A DNA stretch of 64,000 nt from Euclidia mi (taxonomy: Eukaryota > Arthropoda > Insecta > Lepidoptera > Erebidae): positions 99,006,051-99,070,050 of the forward strand of contig OX123182.2 of the NCBI GenBank assembly GCA_944739405.2. Reading direction: 5' to 3'. Made by a program: the position numbers and the translations under genes. Every line of letters begins with the position of its first letter. The stretch's first letter is position 1. Positions 23,760-34,704 of the stretch are shown here, one piece after another. The notes under the pieces were generated by a model that was not told the DNA's origin, ran no database searches, and saw nothing but the letters and a program-made list of their open reading frames with translations.

Positions 23760-23905
23760 CATACTCCTCCGAAACGGCTTGACCGATTTTGATGAAATTT
23801 TTTGTGCTTATCCGGTATCTATGAGAATAGGCCAACATCTATTTTTCAAAAAAATAAAAAAATATTGCAATACAACGTTTGCCGGGTCAGCTAGTAAATT
23901 ATAAT
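23760..23905 (+). repeat. Interspersed repeat ending GCCGGGTCAGCTAGT
   Basis: Contains CTCCTCCGAAACGGCTTGAC, CGATTTTGATGAAATTTTTT and AACGTTTGCCGGGTCAGCTAGT. This is a very common insect repeat end. Termination in CTAG followed by T recalls Helitron 3' ends, but I did not identify a proper terminal hairpin. Confidence 0.5.
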
Positions 23906-24284
23906 ATGTATTCATCATGTTCCCTAAAAAACATTTTGGTTTGAAGATATTATATTTTGTGTATTTGTTAGATTGTATATTAATTTCGTTCTTTGAAGTT
24001 ATATTGTGTACGAGGTCTATGTAGCAGACAGAAGCTAAGTAATTTGTACAAATATTATATTTTATTTATTAAATAATTTTGCATTTATAAATAAGTACAT
24101 TAATGTCTTGAATAAATGCGAATTAGGTACAACAAGAACCATTGACTTGTTTGCTAGAAAGAAATGTTTCTAATATTTACGAACAAACAAACAATTTTCT
24201 TTATGTAAAGTAATCATTGTAAATTACATTAATTTACTTTACAAGGTAGTAGAACCTTGCTGATTTCAGCATGAATGGGCCGGC

Positions 24285-24555
24285 TCGACCGGGGTAGTAC
24301 TACCCTCTCACAGAAAATCGACGTAAAGTAACAGTACCTAAACTGTTGCGTTTCGTTCGGTGAGTGAGAGTGCCGGAGGCCCTATCCCCTATTCCTTCTC
24401 CCTCATCCCACTCCTCATCCTATCCCTTTTTCCAACCCCAAGGGGCGGCAACGCACTTGTGACTCCTATGGTGTTGCTTGTGTCCATGGGCGGCGGTAAT
24501 TGCTTACCATCAGGTAATCCGTCTGCTCGTTTGCCGCCTATTACCATAAATAAAA
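24285..24555 (+). repeat. Interspersed repeat, CCCCAAGGGGCGGCAACG family, copy 2
   Basis: A full-length-looking copy. It starts GATTTCAGCATGAATGGGCC, passes through ACAGAAAATCGACGTAAAGT and CCAACCCCAAGGGGCGGCAA, and ends TTTGCCGCCTATTACCATAAA. It matches 37445-37740 along its whole length. Confidence 0.7.
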
Positions 24556-24674
24556 CAACTTAAATTATGTTCCTAGTAATATTTGTATAATTTCATCAGT
24601 TAAGTACGTCATTGTAATATTCATGGAATTATAGAATTAATTATTAATTAAAATATCATTTGATACTATAAAAG

Positions 24675-24960
24675 GTGTTTGTTGATTATGTAAGGGCTCA
24701 GACCGACTTATTCCACTACTTTAAATATATAAGGACAGGACGAAGGGAAAGACCTAGGCGGACGTTCTCTGACCAGATTGGAGACATCCTAAAAACGGGA
24801 CAGGTTAGAAGTACCCTGAACAGAAGAGCATGCATGAGGAATCTGATGGGAGTGAATGAACCAAGAGAGATATGTCAGGATTGTTGCAAATGGCGTTCCG
24901 TAGTCTCTGCCTACCCCTCCGGGAAACAGGGGTAAGTCTATCTATGTATGTATGTTTAAA
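24675..24960 (+). pseudogene. LINE C-terminal remnant with (TATG)n tail
   Basis: The plus strand encodes GRRERPRRTFSDQIGDILK and, further on, CKWRSVVSAYPSGKQG followed by a stop. This is the C-terminal block of a LINE reverse-transcriptase polyprotein. The DNA right after it (CTGCCTACCCCTCCGGGAAA, then (TATG)n) defines the tail shared with 1420-1612, 32560-32640, 43484-43640 and the SINE at 52938-53198. No catalytic domain remains. Confidence 0.65.
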
Positions 24961-25985
24961 TATATATTTGAAACGTTTTGTTCTCACAATGACGACCTTT
25001 TGGGTAAAGCATTAGTATCTAATCTAGTTGGAAATAAAAACATTTAGATTTGAGATTAAACTACGTATACTGCGTAAAAATAGATAACTTTTGAATACAA
25101 TAGTTACTCAGATAGTAGTGCAATCGTGGTGATAGTGGTTGATAATATAATACGATGAACGATATAAAGTAAACAAGCATGACATGGTGTTCAGTAGTTT
25201 TACTAGAGAATAGAGATACTTCTCTTTCGTAAGTTGGAGACTTTTCAGAAATATATAAATAGTTATTATGCAGACCGAATTAAATTCCAATACATAATTT
25301 CAATTGGCTGTATTTGACCCTCATTGCTATTCCTTGATTTACCTTCAACTGTATGAAAGAACATAAATTCCTCTTGTCGAAACATACCTGATATTTGTTC
25401 TCATTTAGTTTCTTGAAACCCAAAAATCAAAAATTAGGTCATCAAACTTTTAATGGAAATCGTCTTTAGAACACAGAATATCCCCGATAATTCGACTGGA
25501 CCTGACATCTAAAACCAAACTGCGGTTAACTCAATATTCAATCACTTCTTCCTACTATGCGTTTATTGCAGGTAACATGGTTCACAAACACTCAGATTGG
25601 GGATAAATCAATTGTGTTGCTTGATTTATGCCTCCCACAGGCAGGAATTAATACGTGTTCCATCTATAGTAGGGTATTGTCCTGTTTATGTGAGTTTGAA
25701 TTACCGTAATTGTAGAATTACGATTTGGTTTGAAATCAAACGTTTGACATGCTTATGATGTAATCGATTTTAAACTTTCGCGATTTGTATACATCTGACA
25801 ATATTATTTAGTAGGTCTTACTTGCGATAATTGACTTATTTAAAGGTATAAGTACCTCTGTTATTCGCCAATATTTCAACCAGCTTGCAACCGTGATATT
25901 ATCGACCCGCTAAATAATATTGCATGATGCTTATGAATCACCGATCCATTGCACCACATTTCAAGAGAAGGTAAATATCCTGTGC
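24961..25985. other. Intergenic DNA, nothing recognised
   Basis: No supported feature before the left end of the pogo-like element. Confidence 0.4.
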
Positions 25986-26383
25986 AACGGGAGACCGGGG
26001 TTCAAAGTGCCGGGGGTAGGTTGTTCCGATCGAAATAGCTCCGCAAATAAAAGAGATGGCAATAGGTGTGAAGTGTGTCGCGAAACGTCATACTATCGCG
26101 CTATTGCATCAGCCATTTTAGTGACGGTGTGTCGGCGTGCGAGAGTGGTAATTGAATAGTGGCACATAAACAACACGGAAGTAAATTTTTTCGTCCCTAA
26201 ACTTTTTGGTCTATCTCATTCAGTTGTCTGACTATTTGCGAGTGACTTGGTATTCTCAATTAGGCAAACTATAGTGATTATCAATTTAATATCATTGATG
26301 ACTTCTTATAACCTATTTTAGTGTAATTGAAGGACACTTTGAAAATGGGATTTGGGGTTCAACGTTTCTCTAGCGGGGGGCTA

Positions 26384-26401
26384 GTTGTTCCGCGGAACAA
26401 C
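26384..26401. repeat. 18-bp perfect palindrome GTTGTTCC/GGAACAAC
   Basis: GTTGTTCCGCGGAACAAC is its own reverse complement. It joins two inverted copies of the GTTGTTCC motif of this element. The preceding bases (GGGGTTCAACG, GCGGGGGGCTA) resemble the element's left terminus at 25996-26020, as if the end had been duplicated inside. Confidence 0.6.
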
Positions 26402-27117
26402 GTGCCCCAGGTAAGCCTCAGGTGGATCAAAATAAGGAAGCCATCCCAGGTAGCGAGCCACGTCTAGCAACAACAGGATACCCGACCAACGAACCTCAAC
26501 CAGGACCCGCGAACATTGCTAATTTGCCAAACAATATTGTCATTCAAGCCACATCTAGCACATTTTCACCTGAAGCTATCAAACCCTTACCAAAAGCACC
26601 ACCAAGATCGTCTATATTAACTAAACGAAGAATAAGAAAATCAGTAATACTGACAGATACGCCTGCAAATAACGCTTTGGCTGAAGAAAAAGCAAGAAGA
26701 GGAGAGAGCAATAGTAAAATAAAGGTGAAGGAAATTGAAATAAGAGTTGGAAAGAAAAAGGCAACCGGTTAAAACAAGCGAAATTGTAAAATAACACGTA
26801 AATCCGCAAATGGTAAAGGAAATGTGAAACGGAAAGTCCTGCAAGGAGATGATCATGAATGTGATAGTGGAGAAGACAGTCTCGAATGGTATTGTTTAAT
26901 ATGTTGCGACACATATTCCAATTCACAACCAGGAGAACAATGGATTGAATGCGTCATGTGTAATGCTCGGGCCACACTACCTTACCGTCTACCGGGCTGT
27001 TACCGCCATAATTATGGCAATAAATTACCGTTAAATTACTGCGTGAAGTCGTGTGGTTACACTAGAGTTTACCGAGATATGCCAATAAACTAGGCGGTAA
27101 AAATGAAATTTTTCAAG

Positions 27118-28617
27118 ATGGCGGATGAAGCTACAGCTGTGTGGTATTTTATGAGTGCCAATTATTATTACATGAATCTTTTAAATTTTTACAAAGCTAA
27201 AGCAAGACTAAAACTAAGGTGGTGGATGATAAAAATGCACAGAAGCCGTACAAGGTTAGATTTTTCCTAAGTTTATGACTGTATAAATCATGGTTTTATT
27301 TGAAGAGTTGAAGAACAAAACTCTACTTTTCCACTTTTTCTACTTAAAGAATACAGTAAAATAGGTAACAATCTTCATCATATGCATTTGGTTATAATAA
27401 TGTATGCAGGAAAATTTTAAACGTGGAAAAGTGAGGTTTTTTTCACTTATTTATTTTTTACAAGAACCTGCCTTGAAGCCTTTACTTTATAATTTTTTTC
27501 ATTTATTTCAGGAGAACAATGGAAGAAAATATATTTTCTGACTTGCTAGGTGAACTAAGTCAACAATTTATTGGATTCGTCCGAATGTCATCGACTGATT
27601 TCGAAATACTCCTTAACAAAGTGGGCCCTATTATAGCAAAACAAGAGACTAGATTTCGAGAAACTATTCCAGCCAAAGTACGATTAGCTGTGACATTACG
27701 ATATTTAGCTTCTGGAAATAATTTCAGAAGTTTACATTATTTGTTTAAGATGTCCCATCAAGTTATTTCCAATATCGTCAAAGACTGTTGTGCTGCTTAT
27801 AACTGTTTTGAAAGACTTTATCAAGTTACCTTTGTCTCAAGACGAGTGGCTACAAAAGGAGGCCGATTTTAGAGACAGATTTTGCCATTGCTTGGGAGCC
27901 CTCGATGGCAAACATGTGACGGTGATATCACCAATTCACAGTGGCTCCGAATATTTTAATTACAAACATTCGTTTAGTATTGTGTTGATGGCCTTGGTGG
28001 ATAGCAGTTTTTGTTTTATGTTCTGTGATGTTGGCAGCAAGGGAAGAATTAGCGATGGTTGTGTATTTAGAGACAGTATCTTATTTGAAAAGCTACAGAA
28101 TAACACCTTAAATTTGCCACAACCTGAGCCACTTTCTAATGATAATGTACCTATGCCATACGTTATTGTTGCTGATAATGCATTTCCATTGCACCCCAAT
28201 ATAATGAAGCCTTATCCTGGTGACCATCCAGAAGGAAGTATGCAACGAAAATTTAATCGGAAACTCTCTTCCGTACGTATCGTTGTAGAAAATGTATTTG
28301 GCATAATGTCAGCTCGGTTTCGAGTACTTAAGGCACCTATAGCCCTGCAACCACATGAAGCTTCAAAAGTAGTCATGACCTGTGCTTTATTACATTACTT
28401 TTTGAGAAGAAGTCCCAATTCACGTTCTACTTACACACCACCAGGCTACGTTGATCAGATAATGAATGGAGAAATAACAAGATCAGGCTATTGGCGACAA
28501 GATATTGGAGATAGCAGCGGTGCTTTAAGACCATTAGGGTCAGTTTCGCGACGTTCAACTTTACGCGCAACAGAAGTAAGGAATAAATTCTCTGAGCATT
28601 TCATGAATATGGAATAG
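27118..28617 (+). pseudogene. PIF/Harbinger DDE transposase (one intron, one frameshift)
   Basis: The enzyme excises and integrates the element together with the MADF protein. Exon 1 is 27118-27254 (ATG in AAGATGGCGG, donor GTTAGA). Exon 2 starts at 27512 after acceptor TTTATTTCAG, and the phases agree. The second exon has the N-terminal helical region (about 27519-27790) and the DDE_Tnp_4-type catalytic domain. The Asp residues are in LGALDGKHV (27904) and VADNAFPLH (28174), and the Glu is in VVENVFG (28288). All three are intact. The frame shifts by one base near 27790-27800: the upstream frame runs on to a stop at 27872, while the catalytic part is open in the next frame. Unless this is a sequencing error, the copy is inactive. 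Stop TAG at 28615. Confidence 0.8.
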
Positions 28618-28654
28618 TATGTACCTAACTACTGTGTAATTTATCTATAAGTAC

Positions 28655-28735
28655 TAATATATAATGCTGAAGAGTTTGTTTGTTTGGTTGAACGCGCTAA
28701 TCTCCGTAACTACTGGTCCGATTTATAATAATTAA
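28655..28735 (-). repeat. Interspersed repeat fragment 3' of the transposase
   Basis: TTGGTTGAACGCGCTAATCTC followed by AACTACTGGTCCGATTTATA matches, inverted, the block at 10650-10700 (GATTAGCGCGTTCAACCAA). It lies inside Harbinger, just after the transposase stop. Confidence 0.5.
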
Positions 28736-29043
28736 TAATAAAATTATTTATAATAATTAAGTCTTTTATTTAACTATAACATCATTATGTAGACAAAAAA
28801 CAGGTAGGGTAAATACGCTAAATGTCGGCCACCTTACGGTTTTTCTGTGTGTAACGAAAGGAGCTTCCGATGCGGTTTTGGATAGTTTGATAAGTCTATT
28901 TCATGTTTATGGGCATAAGGTTGACATTTCTACTACAAGGAAAAAGTACTAAGGTTTAGATGCGTCGAGAACGAAAAAAACCCTAAAGTCGGCCATTCAC
29001 GGCTCATGGTCGGTCGCGTTTTTCCCAAATGTCGGCCGGGTAT

Positions 29044-30898
29044 CATCATATCAGCCAAACGACGTCCACTGCTGGACATAGGCCTCCCCCAAGGTTCTCC
29101 ACACAGACCGGTCTTGAGCCGCCCGCATCCAACCGCCTCCCGCGATCTTGACCGACCTCCCGTCGTCGGTCCATCTTGCGGGGGGCCTACCTCTGCTGCG
29201 TCGTCCGGTACGTGGCCGCCACTCCAGAACCGTTCTGCTCCAACGGCCATCGGTTCTTCGAGCTATGTGCCCTGCCCACTGCCACTATAGCTTAGCTATC
29301 CGTAGAGCTATGTCGGCGACTTTGATTCTCCTGCGGATCTCCTCATTTCTGATTCGATCTCGCAGTGAAACTCCAAGCATAGCTCTCTCCATCGTCCTCT
29401 GAGTGACCTTGAGCCTTCTGATAAGGCCCATAGTGAGCGACCACATCTCTGAACCGTAAGTCATCACTGACAACACACACTGGTCAAAGACTTTCGTTTT
29501 GAGACACTGCGGGATATCGGACTAGAAGATATGTCGTAGCTTCCTGAACGCTGCCCAACCGAGTTGGATTCGACGATTGACCTCCTTCTCGAAGTTTGAC
29601 CTACCTAATTGGACTACTTGTCCCAGGTAGATATACTTGTCGACAACTTCGAGCGTAGAGTTCCCAACCTGAATAGGAGCAGGTACAACATGGACGTTCG
29701 ACATGATTTTCGTCTTGTCCATGTTCATCTTAAGACCAACTTGTTGGGAGACTCTACAGCGGCCATCGAGCATTGTGCCTAGGTCTTCCATGGTCTCAGC
29801 CATGACTACGATATCGTCTGCGAATTGAAGGTGAGTGATGTACTCGCCGTTGATGTTGATGCCGAGTCCATTCCAGTCCAGAAGCTTGAAAACATCCTCC
29901 AGCGCAGTGGTAAACAGTTTCGGGGATATGACATCCCCCTGTCTCACTTCTCGCTGGAGTTGAATAGGTTTCGAACTCTGGTCCTGGAGGCGGACTGACA
30001 TAGTGGCGTTTTCATACAAACACTTCAGCACTTCGATATATCGGTAGTCAATCCGGCACCGTTGGAGAGACTGTAGCACCGCCCAGGTTTCGATCGAATC
30101 GAAGGGATTCTCATAGTCCACAAACGCCAAGCATAGAGGCTGGTTATACTCCTCGGACTTCTGTATAACCTGCCGCAGCGTATGTATGTGGTCTATGGTA
30201 CTATAGCCTTTACGGAAACCGGCTTGTTCGGGAGGCTGGAAGTCGTCTAGCTTGCTCTCGAGACGATTCGTGATGACCCTCGAAAACAGCTTGTAGACGT
30301 GGCTCAGAAGTGTGATGGGTCTGTAGTTCTTTAAGAGGGTTTTATCCCCTTTCTTAAAGAAAAGCACCACCACATCTCTGTGCCACGCCTGTGGCGTTTT
30401 ACCCTCGAGAATGACGGAATTAAATAGCTTCCGAAGGGCTTCTCTATCGGGTGCACCGCCAGCCATCAGAAGCTCGCTCGTGATTCCGTCATCACCCGGC
30501 GCCTTGTTGTTTTTGAGCTGTTTGAGAGTCACACTAATCTCGTGCATGCTGACGTCCGGGATATCTTCGGTATAGTGTCGGGTCAATCCAACTCTAGGGT
30601 CTGACGCTGGAGTACTTGCGGGTTGTTGCGTTGTCGTGTATAGCTGTGCATAGAACCTTTCTATCTCCTCCAAGCGCTCAGGTTTGGACGATACGATTCT
30701 GCCATCCTCCGTCTTCAGCTTTGTCAGCTGACTCTGCCCAACAGACAGATCCCTCTGGAACACTTTGGATCCCTTATTCTGCTCGATCGGCTCACGAACA
30801 CATTTTGTGTTGTATTGGCGGAGATCGCGAGTCAGAGACTTAGAGATCTGTCTGTTGAGGTGCCGATATTTCGGCATGTCGTCGGAGGATAGCAGAAC
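29044..30898 (-). mobile_element. RTE-like LINE, 5'-truncated, with 11-bp target duplication
   Basis: The 11-bp direct repeat CGGCCGGGTAT flanks the insert exactly (29033-29043, 30899-30909). The LINE is on the minus strand. Its 5' end is cut inside the coding region, so the endonuclease is absent. Its 3' end reads CCAGCAGTGGACGTCGTTTG, then TGATATGATG. It lies between the two Harbinger genes and must be younger than that insertion. Confidence 0.85.
29285..30877 (-). pseudogene. RTE-like reverse transcriptase, two nonsense codons
   Basis: Reverse transcriptase of a non-LTR retrotransposon. Visible motifs in order: LKNNKAPGDDGITSELL, WHRDVVVLFFKKGDKTLLKN with YRPITLLSHVYKLFSRVI, the palm motif FVDYENPFDSI, QGDVISPKLF and the catalytic LQFADDIVVMAE (FADD intact). 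The main frame stops at TAG 29522-29524 after FRKLRHIF, where the family normally continues, and resumes in the same frame to a second TAG at 29285 (RIAKL then WQWAGHIA). The C-terminal GRPPARWTDD block follows and then loses frame. The protein begins without an endonuclease because of 5' truncation. Confidence 0.85.
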
Positions 30899-31180
30899 CG
30901 GCCGGGTATAGGATGTTTTAAATGAAGACGGACAAATATTATTAATATGATTTATTTTGGCAGGAGTCTCACTAAGTATACGTTATTATTATTAATCACA
31001 TTTGTTTAAAATAATAAGTAAAGTATTTTTTTTATTTGCACTTAAATAATGTAAGGTATTACAATTTATAACAAAGGAAACATCACAATAATTATAATTA
31101 GTTCTGGATGTCTTTTCAAAACTAATTCATACCATTTTTGGCCCGGAGTATCATTATTGAATATATTTATATTTTTTAAG

Positions 31181-33506
31181 CTAATTAGTAGCCAACGAGT
31201 AGGGTCTATTTTGTCCGTAGTTTAATAGCAATGACTGTGATGAAGTACTTTGTGTAGAAATTGTTGTTTCTTGTGGGCTTGGCTGTTCTTCCAAGTCATA
31301 AGATAAAATATTTGCTTGCATCGTTGGTCCTGAATAGAGTCTACTTTGTCCAATGTTTGATGGTAGTGGTGATGATGATGATGAACCACACGAAGATGGA
31401 TTACGATTTCTCATAATCGACTGAAATACTAAATTTTGAATGTCATTCATCAAACACTCTCTGTCGAAAGGATCCTTTATTTTTCTGATTTTGGCTGCTA
31501 TCATTAAACCAAAGTGGTCGTACTCATCAACATTTGCTTTTTGAGTTATAGATTTCATACGATCAAATGCTTCGTCCATTTGTTTTTTGGCTGCAATTAT
31601 TTCTGGTGGTGCAACATTTTTCTTAACAAAGCATTGTTTGTTTGTTGACTGATTAGATCGCAAGCTACTGGCGCCTCCCATTGCTTGCATTAACGAATTC
31701 TCATCATGTGTCGTACTTGGTGTAGGAAAATCTATATCCTCATTAGTTTCTTGAGCTTCAGAATCCACCCTTGCATCTGATGAAGGAACCTGAAACATTT
31801 TTTATGCTTTTAGCCTGACCAGAAAAAGAAACAACATTGTTGACATTTGTCAATGTCACCGAAATGTGTATTGCACGGTCTTATACCATACATAGTCTCA
31901 TCATCACCCTAGCGTTATTCCCAGTTACTTCCGCAGCTTTTCGCTTTGGATCCCGGGGTTAGTGGCAGAAAATAATGACGGTCCCTACGGTACATAAAGT
32001 CATGTCAAAAATGCCAACTTTTTTTAATTGCATATTTGTGTTTAGCTTGTCTATACGCATACATACATACATAAAAGATTTTTGTTTGATTTTTATTTTC
32101 TCCTTCAAACTTGCCAACTGCACTAAATGGACGCGAACAGGCGAAATGACCCTATAAAGAGTTGTCCGACATGACTTTAAATTTTAATTTCAACGTAGTC
32201 TTTTATCAGTTTTTCAGGAAATAAAATACACAGGGTTATTTGTAATATACCAAATAGGTACCTCTTGGGGGTGATTATACTCATCATTATGAACATCTTT
32301 TATTCTGGGACTTCGCCAAAATCACGAAAAAATATCAGCTGTTCCATACAGTTTGTCGGGGTCAATGTTCGATTTTGTATGAAACAGCTGATATTTCTTT
32401 CGCGATTCCGGCGATGTCCCAGAACAAAAAATGCTCATAATGATGAGTATAATTACAACCTAAGAGGTAAATGGTATATTATATTACAAATAACTCTGTT
32501 CATGTACCTATAAATGCTATTATAAAGATTCTAAAGGTATTGAAAAATTATAAACAAAACATACGTACATAGACCCACGCCTGTTTCCCGGAGGGGTAGG
32601 CAGAGACTACGGAACGCCATTTGCAACGATCCTAACTCCAAGATCCAAAATCCAACGATAAACAAAAATAATTTATAGTTGTACATATAATTATTTCTAC
32701 AGCGGCTGAATAGTAGGTATAATAATTACGCTCTCCTGTAAACCTCTATTTTTGACATGTCACTTTATGCGTAGGGAGTAGAGACCGTCGATACGCTGTA
32801 TGCTATAAAAATTATGCCAAAGTAATATTATACAAAAATGCCATTGTATATTATAATAAAAAAACATACGAAAAGAAGGAACCCATATATCGCATTATAA
32901 TATTAATAATATACAATGCCTGTAGTTCATTGAAATTCAACCACTGGTTAAGTCTGATCTTCATGATGAGACTTAGGTAACCAGTTATTGAAACACCTAA
33001 TATTTTATATACAACATAGCTTTCGATTCTAATCAATTAGTTAGCTGCAAGAAAATGCTATGTTGTATACATGTTCATTCTAAATATTCATTAAAAAAAA
33101 TCGGCCAAGTAAAAAAACTAACCTCTGAATTCAATTCACTGTTGGATTCATACACTGGTCGTAGAAAACTGTTCATAAGTTCAAATGCATACCAATTAGT
33201 ACTATAAATTTCACTTGTTCCTGCTCCGGACTGTAATGACTTATTATATTTATTTAGATGGTTTCGGTAATAATTCACCAAGGATTCTTTTTTCTTCTTC
33301 AAATCATCTATTGTACTTGGAATGGATAAATTTTGTTTGATTCGACGCCAAGCATAATTTTGTATATTACGATTTTTATGGGCTTTATGTCGGGTATCCC
33401 AGAGAGACGGTTCGGATTGCAATAACTCCAAAAATTCGAGCGCTTTTTCATTTGACCACTCCATATCGGTAGATACGTGCGTCGTCGTCGAACTCATGTT
33501 GCACAC
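31181..33506 (-). CDS. MADF/BESS DNA-binding protein of the Harbinger element
   Basis: This is the second Harbinger gene, which helps bring the transposase to DNA and the nucleus. Predicted exon 1 is 33506-33123 (128 codons, donor GTTAGT) and exon 2 is 31789-31181 (202 codons plus stop, acceptor ATGTTTCAG). Phase is 0 at both sides, giving a 330-residue protein. A MADF domain (about residues 17-105) shows WSNEKALEFLELLQSEPSLW at the start and NYAWRRI in the middle, with a basic helix. A BESS-like motif (about 216-250, DEYDHFGLMIAAKIRKIKDP) follows, then a Ser/Gln-rich tail. The 1.3-kb intron holds a MITE and a LINE tail. No frame-destroying change is seen. Splice sites are predicted only. Confidence 0.72.
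32231..32498. mobile_element. Palindromic MITE in the MADF-gene intron
   Basis: About 125-bp arms, starting CAGGGTTATTTGTAATATA on the left and inverted as CAGAGTTATTTGTAATATA on the right. They meet around a centre near 32366 where AAATATCAGCTGTTCCATAC is mirrored. No coding frame and no clear target duplication. Confidence 0.65.
32560..32640 (-). repeat. LINE 3' tail, (TATG)n family, inverted copy
   Basis: ACATACGTACATAG then CCCACGCCTGTTTCCCGGAG and GGGTAGGCAGAGACTACGGA are the reverse complement of the tail at 24890-24955. Confidence 0.6.
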
Positions 33507-34201
33507 TGAACAAACGGTAGTGTGGCCACAAACGCATTAATTACTGCGGTAATGTTCTTTGATGTGCGAAAAAGACCGCCGCCGGAGCTATTGCCTACCG
33601 GCATATGCCATATTGATTGGCATTGTAAAATTATGGCCATAAATCGCGGTTACACCTAGGCGTTGTTGAAATTATGGCAATAATTATTGGCATATCCCGG
33701 TAGTGTAGCCCGAGCATAAAAATTGGGCGCATTCAAAATGCCTGAAATCTTAAGATAATTAATTCCTTTATATGTCTAAATTGTAATTCTGACGACGAAT
33801 TCTTTGAATAATTATTTTTATAAGTTCTGCAAGACTGATATAAAACTATTACTAAAGTAAACCATTAATTAGATTATTGATCTCGGTGAAGTAAATTCTA
33901 TGAGACTGAATAAAGAAACTATAGTTTGAAATGTTAAAATTAGTTGATTAATATTAAAGATGTTTATTAGTCTTAAGCCTATTAATTAGTTTGTACCTAT
34001 TCAACATTATTAGTAATAATGTTTATTACTTTTTTGTAGTTTTGTTTGCAAATCCTTAAAGTTTGTTGAAAATTGGTCAAAAACATTAAAATTTTGTATT
34101 TTTATAAATGAAACTCATAATTATTAAGTTACATGTGCCTTTTTTATTTTATATATACCTTTCCAACTAATATTACATTATTGTTGATTGGAGTTGACAG
34201 C

Positions 34202-34257
34202 GGAACAACTTACCTCAACTGAGGAACAACCAGCCCCTTCGTGGGGCGAGTTGTTCC
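34202..34257. repeat. Hairpin with inverted GTTGTTCC motifs
   Basis: GGAACAAC at 34223-34230 is inverted as GTTGTTCC at 34250-34257, and inside them CCCC, TTCG, TGGGG closes a second stem. Another GGAACAAC lies at 34202-34209. The arrangement mirrors the motifs of the left side of the same element. Confidence 0.55.
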
Positions 34258-34704
34258 CTATCGACTAGCTAAAGAAAAAAATTCCTGAGCCACAATATAT
34301 TATTAATTCAACGTATTTGACTAAAGAATTTGCAACTAGGATAAATTTCACATCTATTTATATAGGAATCATGGACCATAAATCTTTCTATTACATTCAT
34401 ATTGCGTGCTACTCCAAAATCGGAACTTCGAACCCCGGCCTCCCCTACTTTACTTTTCATAAAAATACATTAACCAATTAAATATTTCTTAATGAAGCTC
34501 AGTTACGTTAACTCGATGTAATAAATTGGTTCATTAACATTTCTTCTAGCCGGGCCTCGTTATTACGATACCTGAGTAATTAATCGGATTACTGTAAGGA
34601 ACAGTTTCCGTACCTGTTTTAAAGTACTTAATATTATATCGATCACTGGTTTTGCTTCGTAAAAACTGCTTCTTTTATTATAATTGCATCTGGATCTTAG
34701 CATT

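Larger units (their letters stand above)
26964..33716. mobile_element. PIF/Harbinger transposon with two convergent genes
   Basis: Ends are TGCTCGGGCCACACTACC on the left and, inverted, TGCTCGGGCTACACTACC on the right. Both are flanked by TAA (26961-26963, 33717-33719), the 3-bp TWA duplication of PIF/Harbinger. The 6.75-kb element carries a DDE transposase reading right and a MADF/BESS protein reading left, the standard two-gene plan. An RTE-like LINE (29044-30898) sits between the genes, and a MITE (32231-32498) plus a LINE tail sit in the intron of the leftward gene. The terminal region repeats short TTACCG/CGGTAA motifs. Confidence 0.88.
26422..33753 (+). pseudogene. pogo-like transposase C-terminus, split by Harbinger
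   Basis: The first part (26422-26963) contains SILTKRRIRKSVILTDTP, a basic block typical of the C-terminus of pogo/Tigger DDE transposases. An in-frame TAA follows (26770-26772), then an acidic stretch and the Cys-rich WYCLICCDTYSNSQPGEQWI with ECVMC. The frame then runs into the Harbinger element. Skipping 26964-33719 (one TAA copy plus element) keeps the frame and adds Asn-Trp-Ala-His and a last Cys before TAA at 33751-33753. This completes a C-x2-C...C-x2-C-x4-H-x2-C zinc finger of the PHD-like type that ends many such proteins. The DNA-binding and catalytic domains are missing. Confidence 0.7.
25990..34443 (+). mobile_element. pogo/Tigger-like transposon, deleted and interrupted
   Basis: Ends are imperfect inverted repeats of about 22 bp: left GAGACCGGGGTTCAAAGTGC at about 25991, right complement GAGGCCGGGGTTCGAAGTTC. 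Removing the Harbinger insert leaves about 1.7 kb, too short for the whole gene. Only the C-terminal coding part is recognisable, so the element is internally deleted. The motif GTTGTTCC occurs six times, near both ends (26020, 26384, 26394 inverted, 34202 inverted, 34223 inverted, 34250). A TA duplication is not clear at the left end. Confidence 0.55.

Noticed and set aside
26824..27093. 89-codon frame crossing the Harbinger left end
   Set aside because: Its first half is pogo C-terminus and its second half is Harbinger terminal DNA; it is a chance chimera.
28933..29402. GC-rich frames of 84-105 codons at the LINE 3' end
   Set aside because: They are other-frame shadows of the LINE C-terminus and tail, bounded by the 11-bp duplication.
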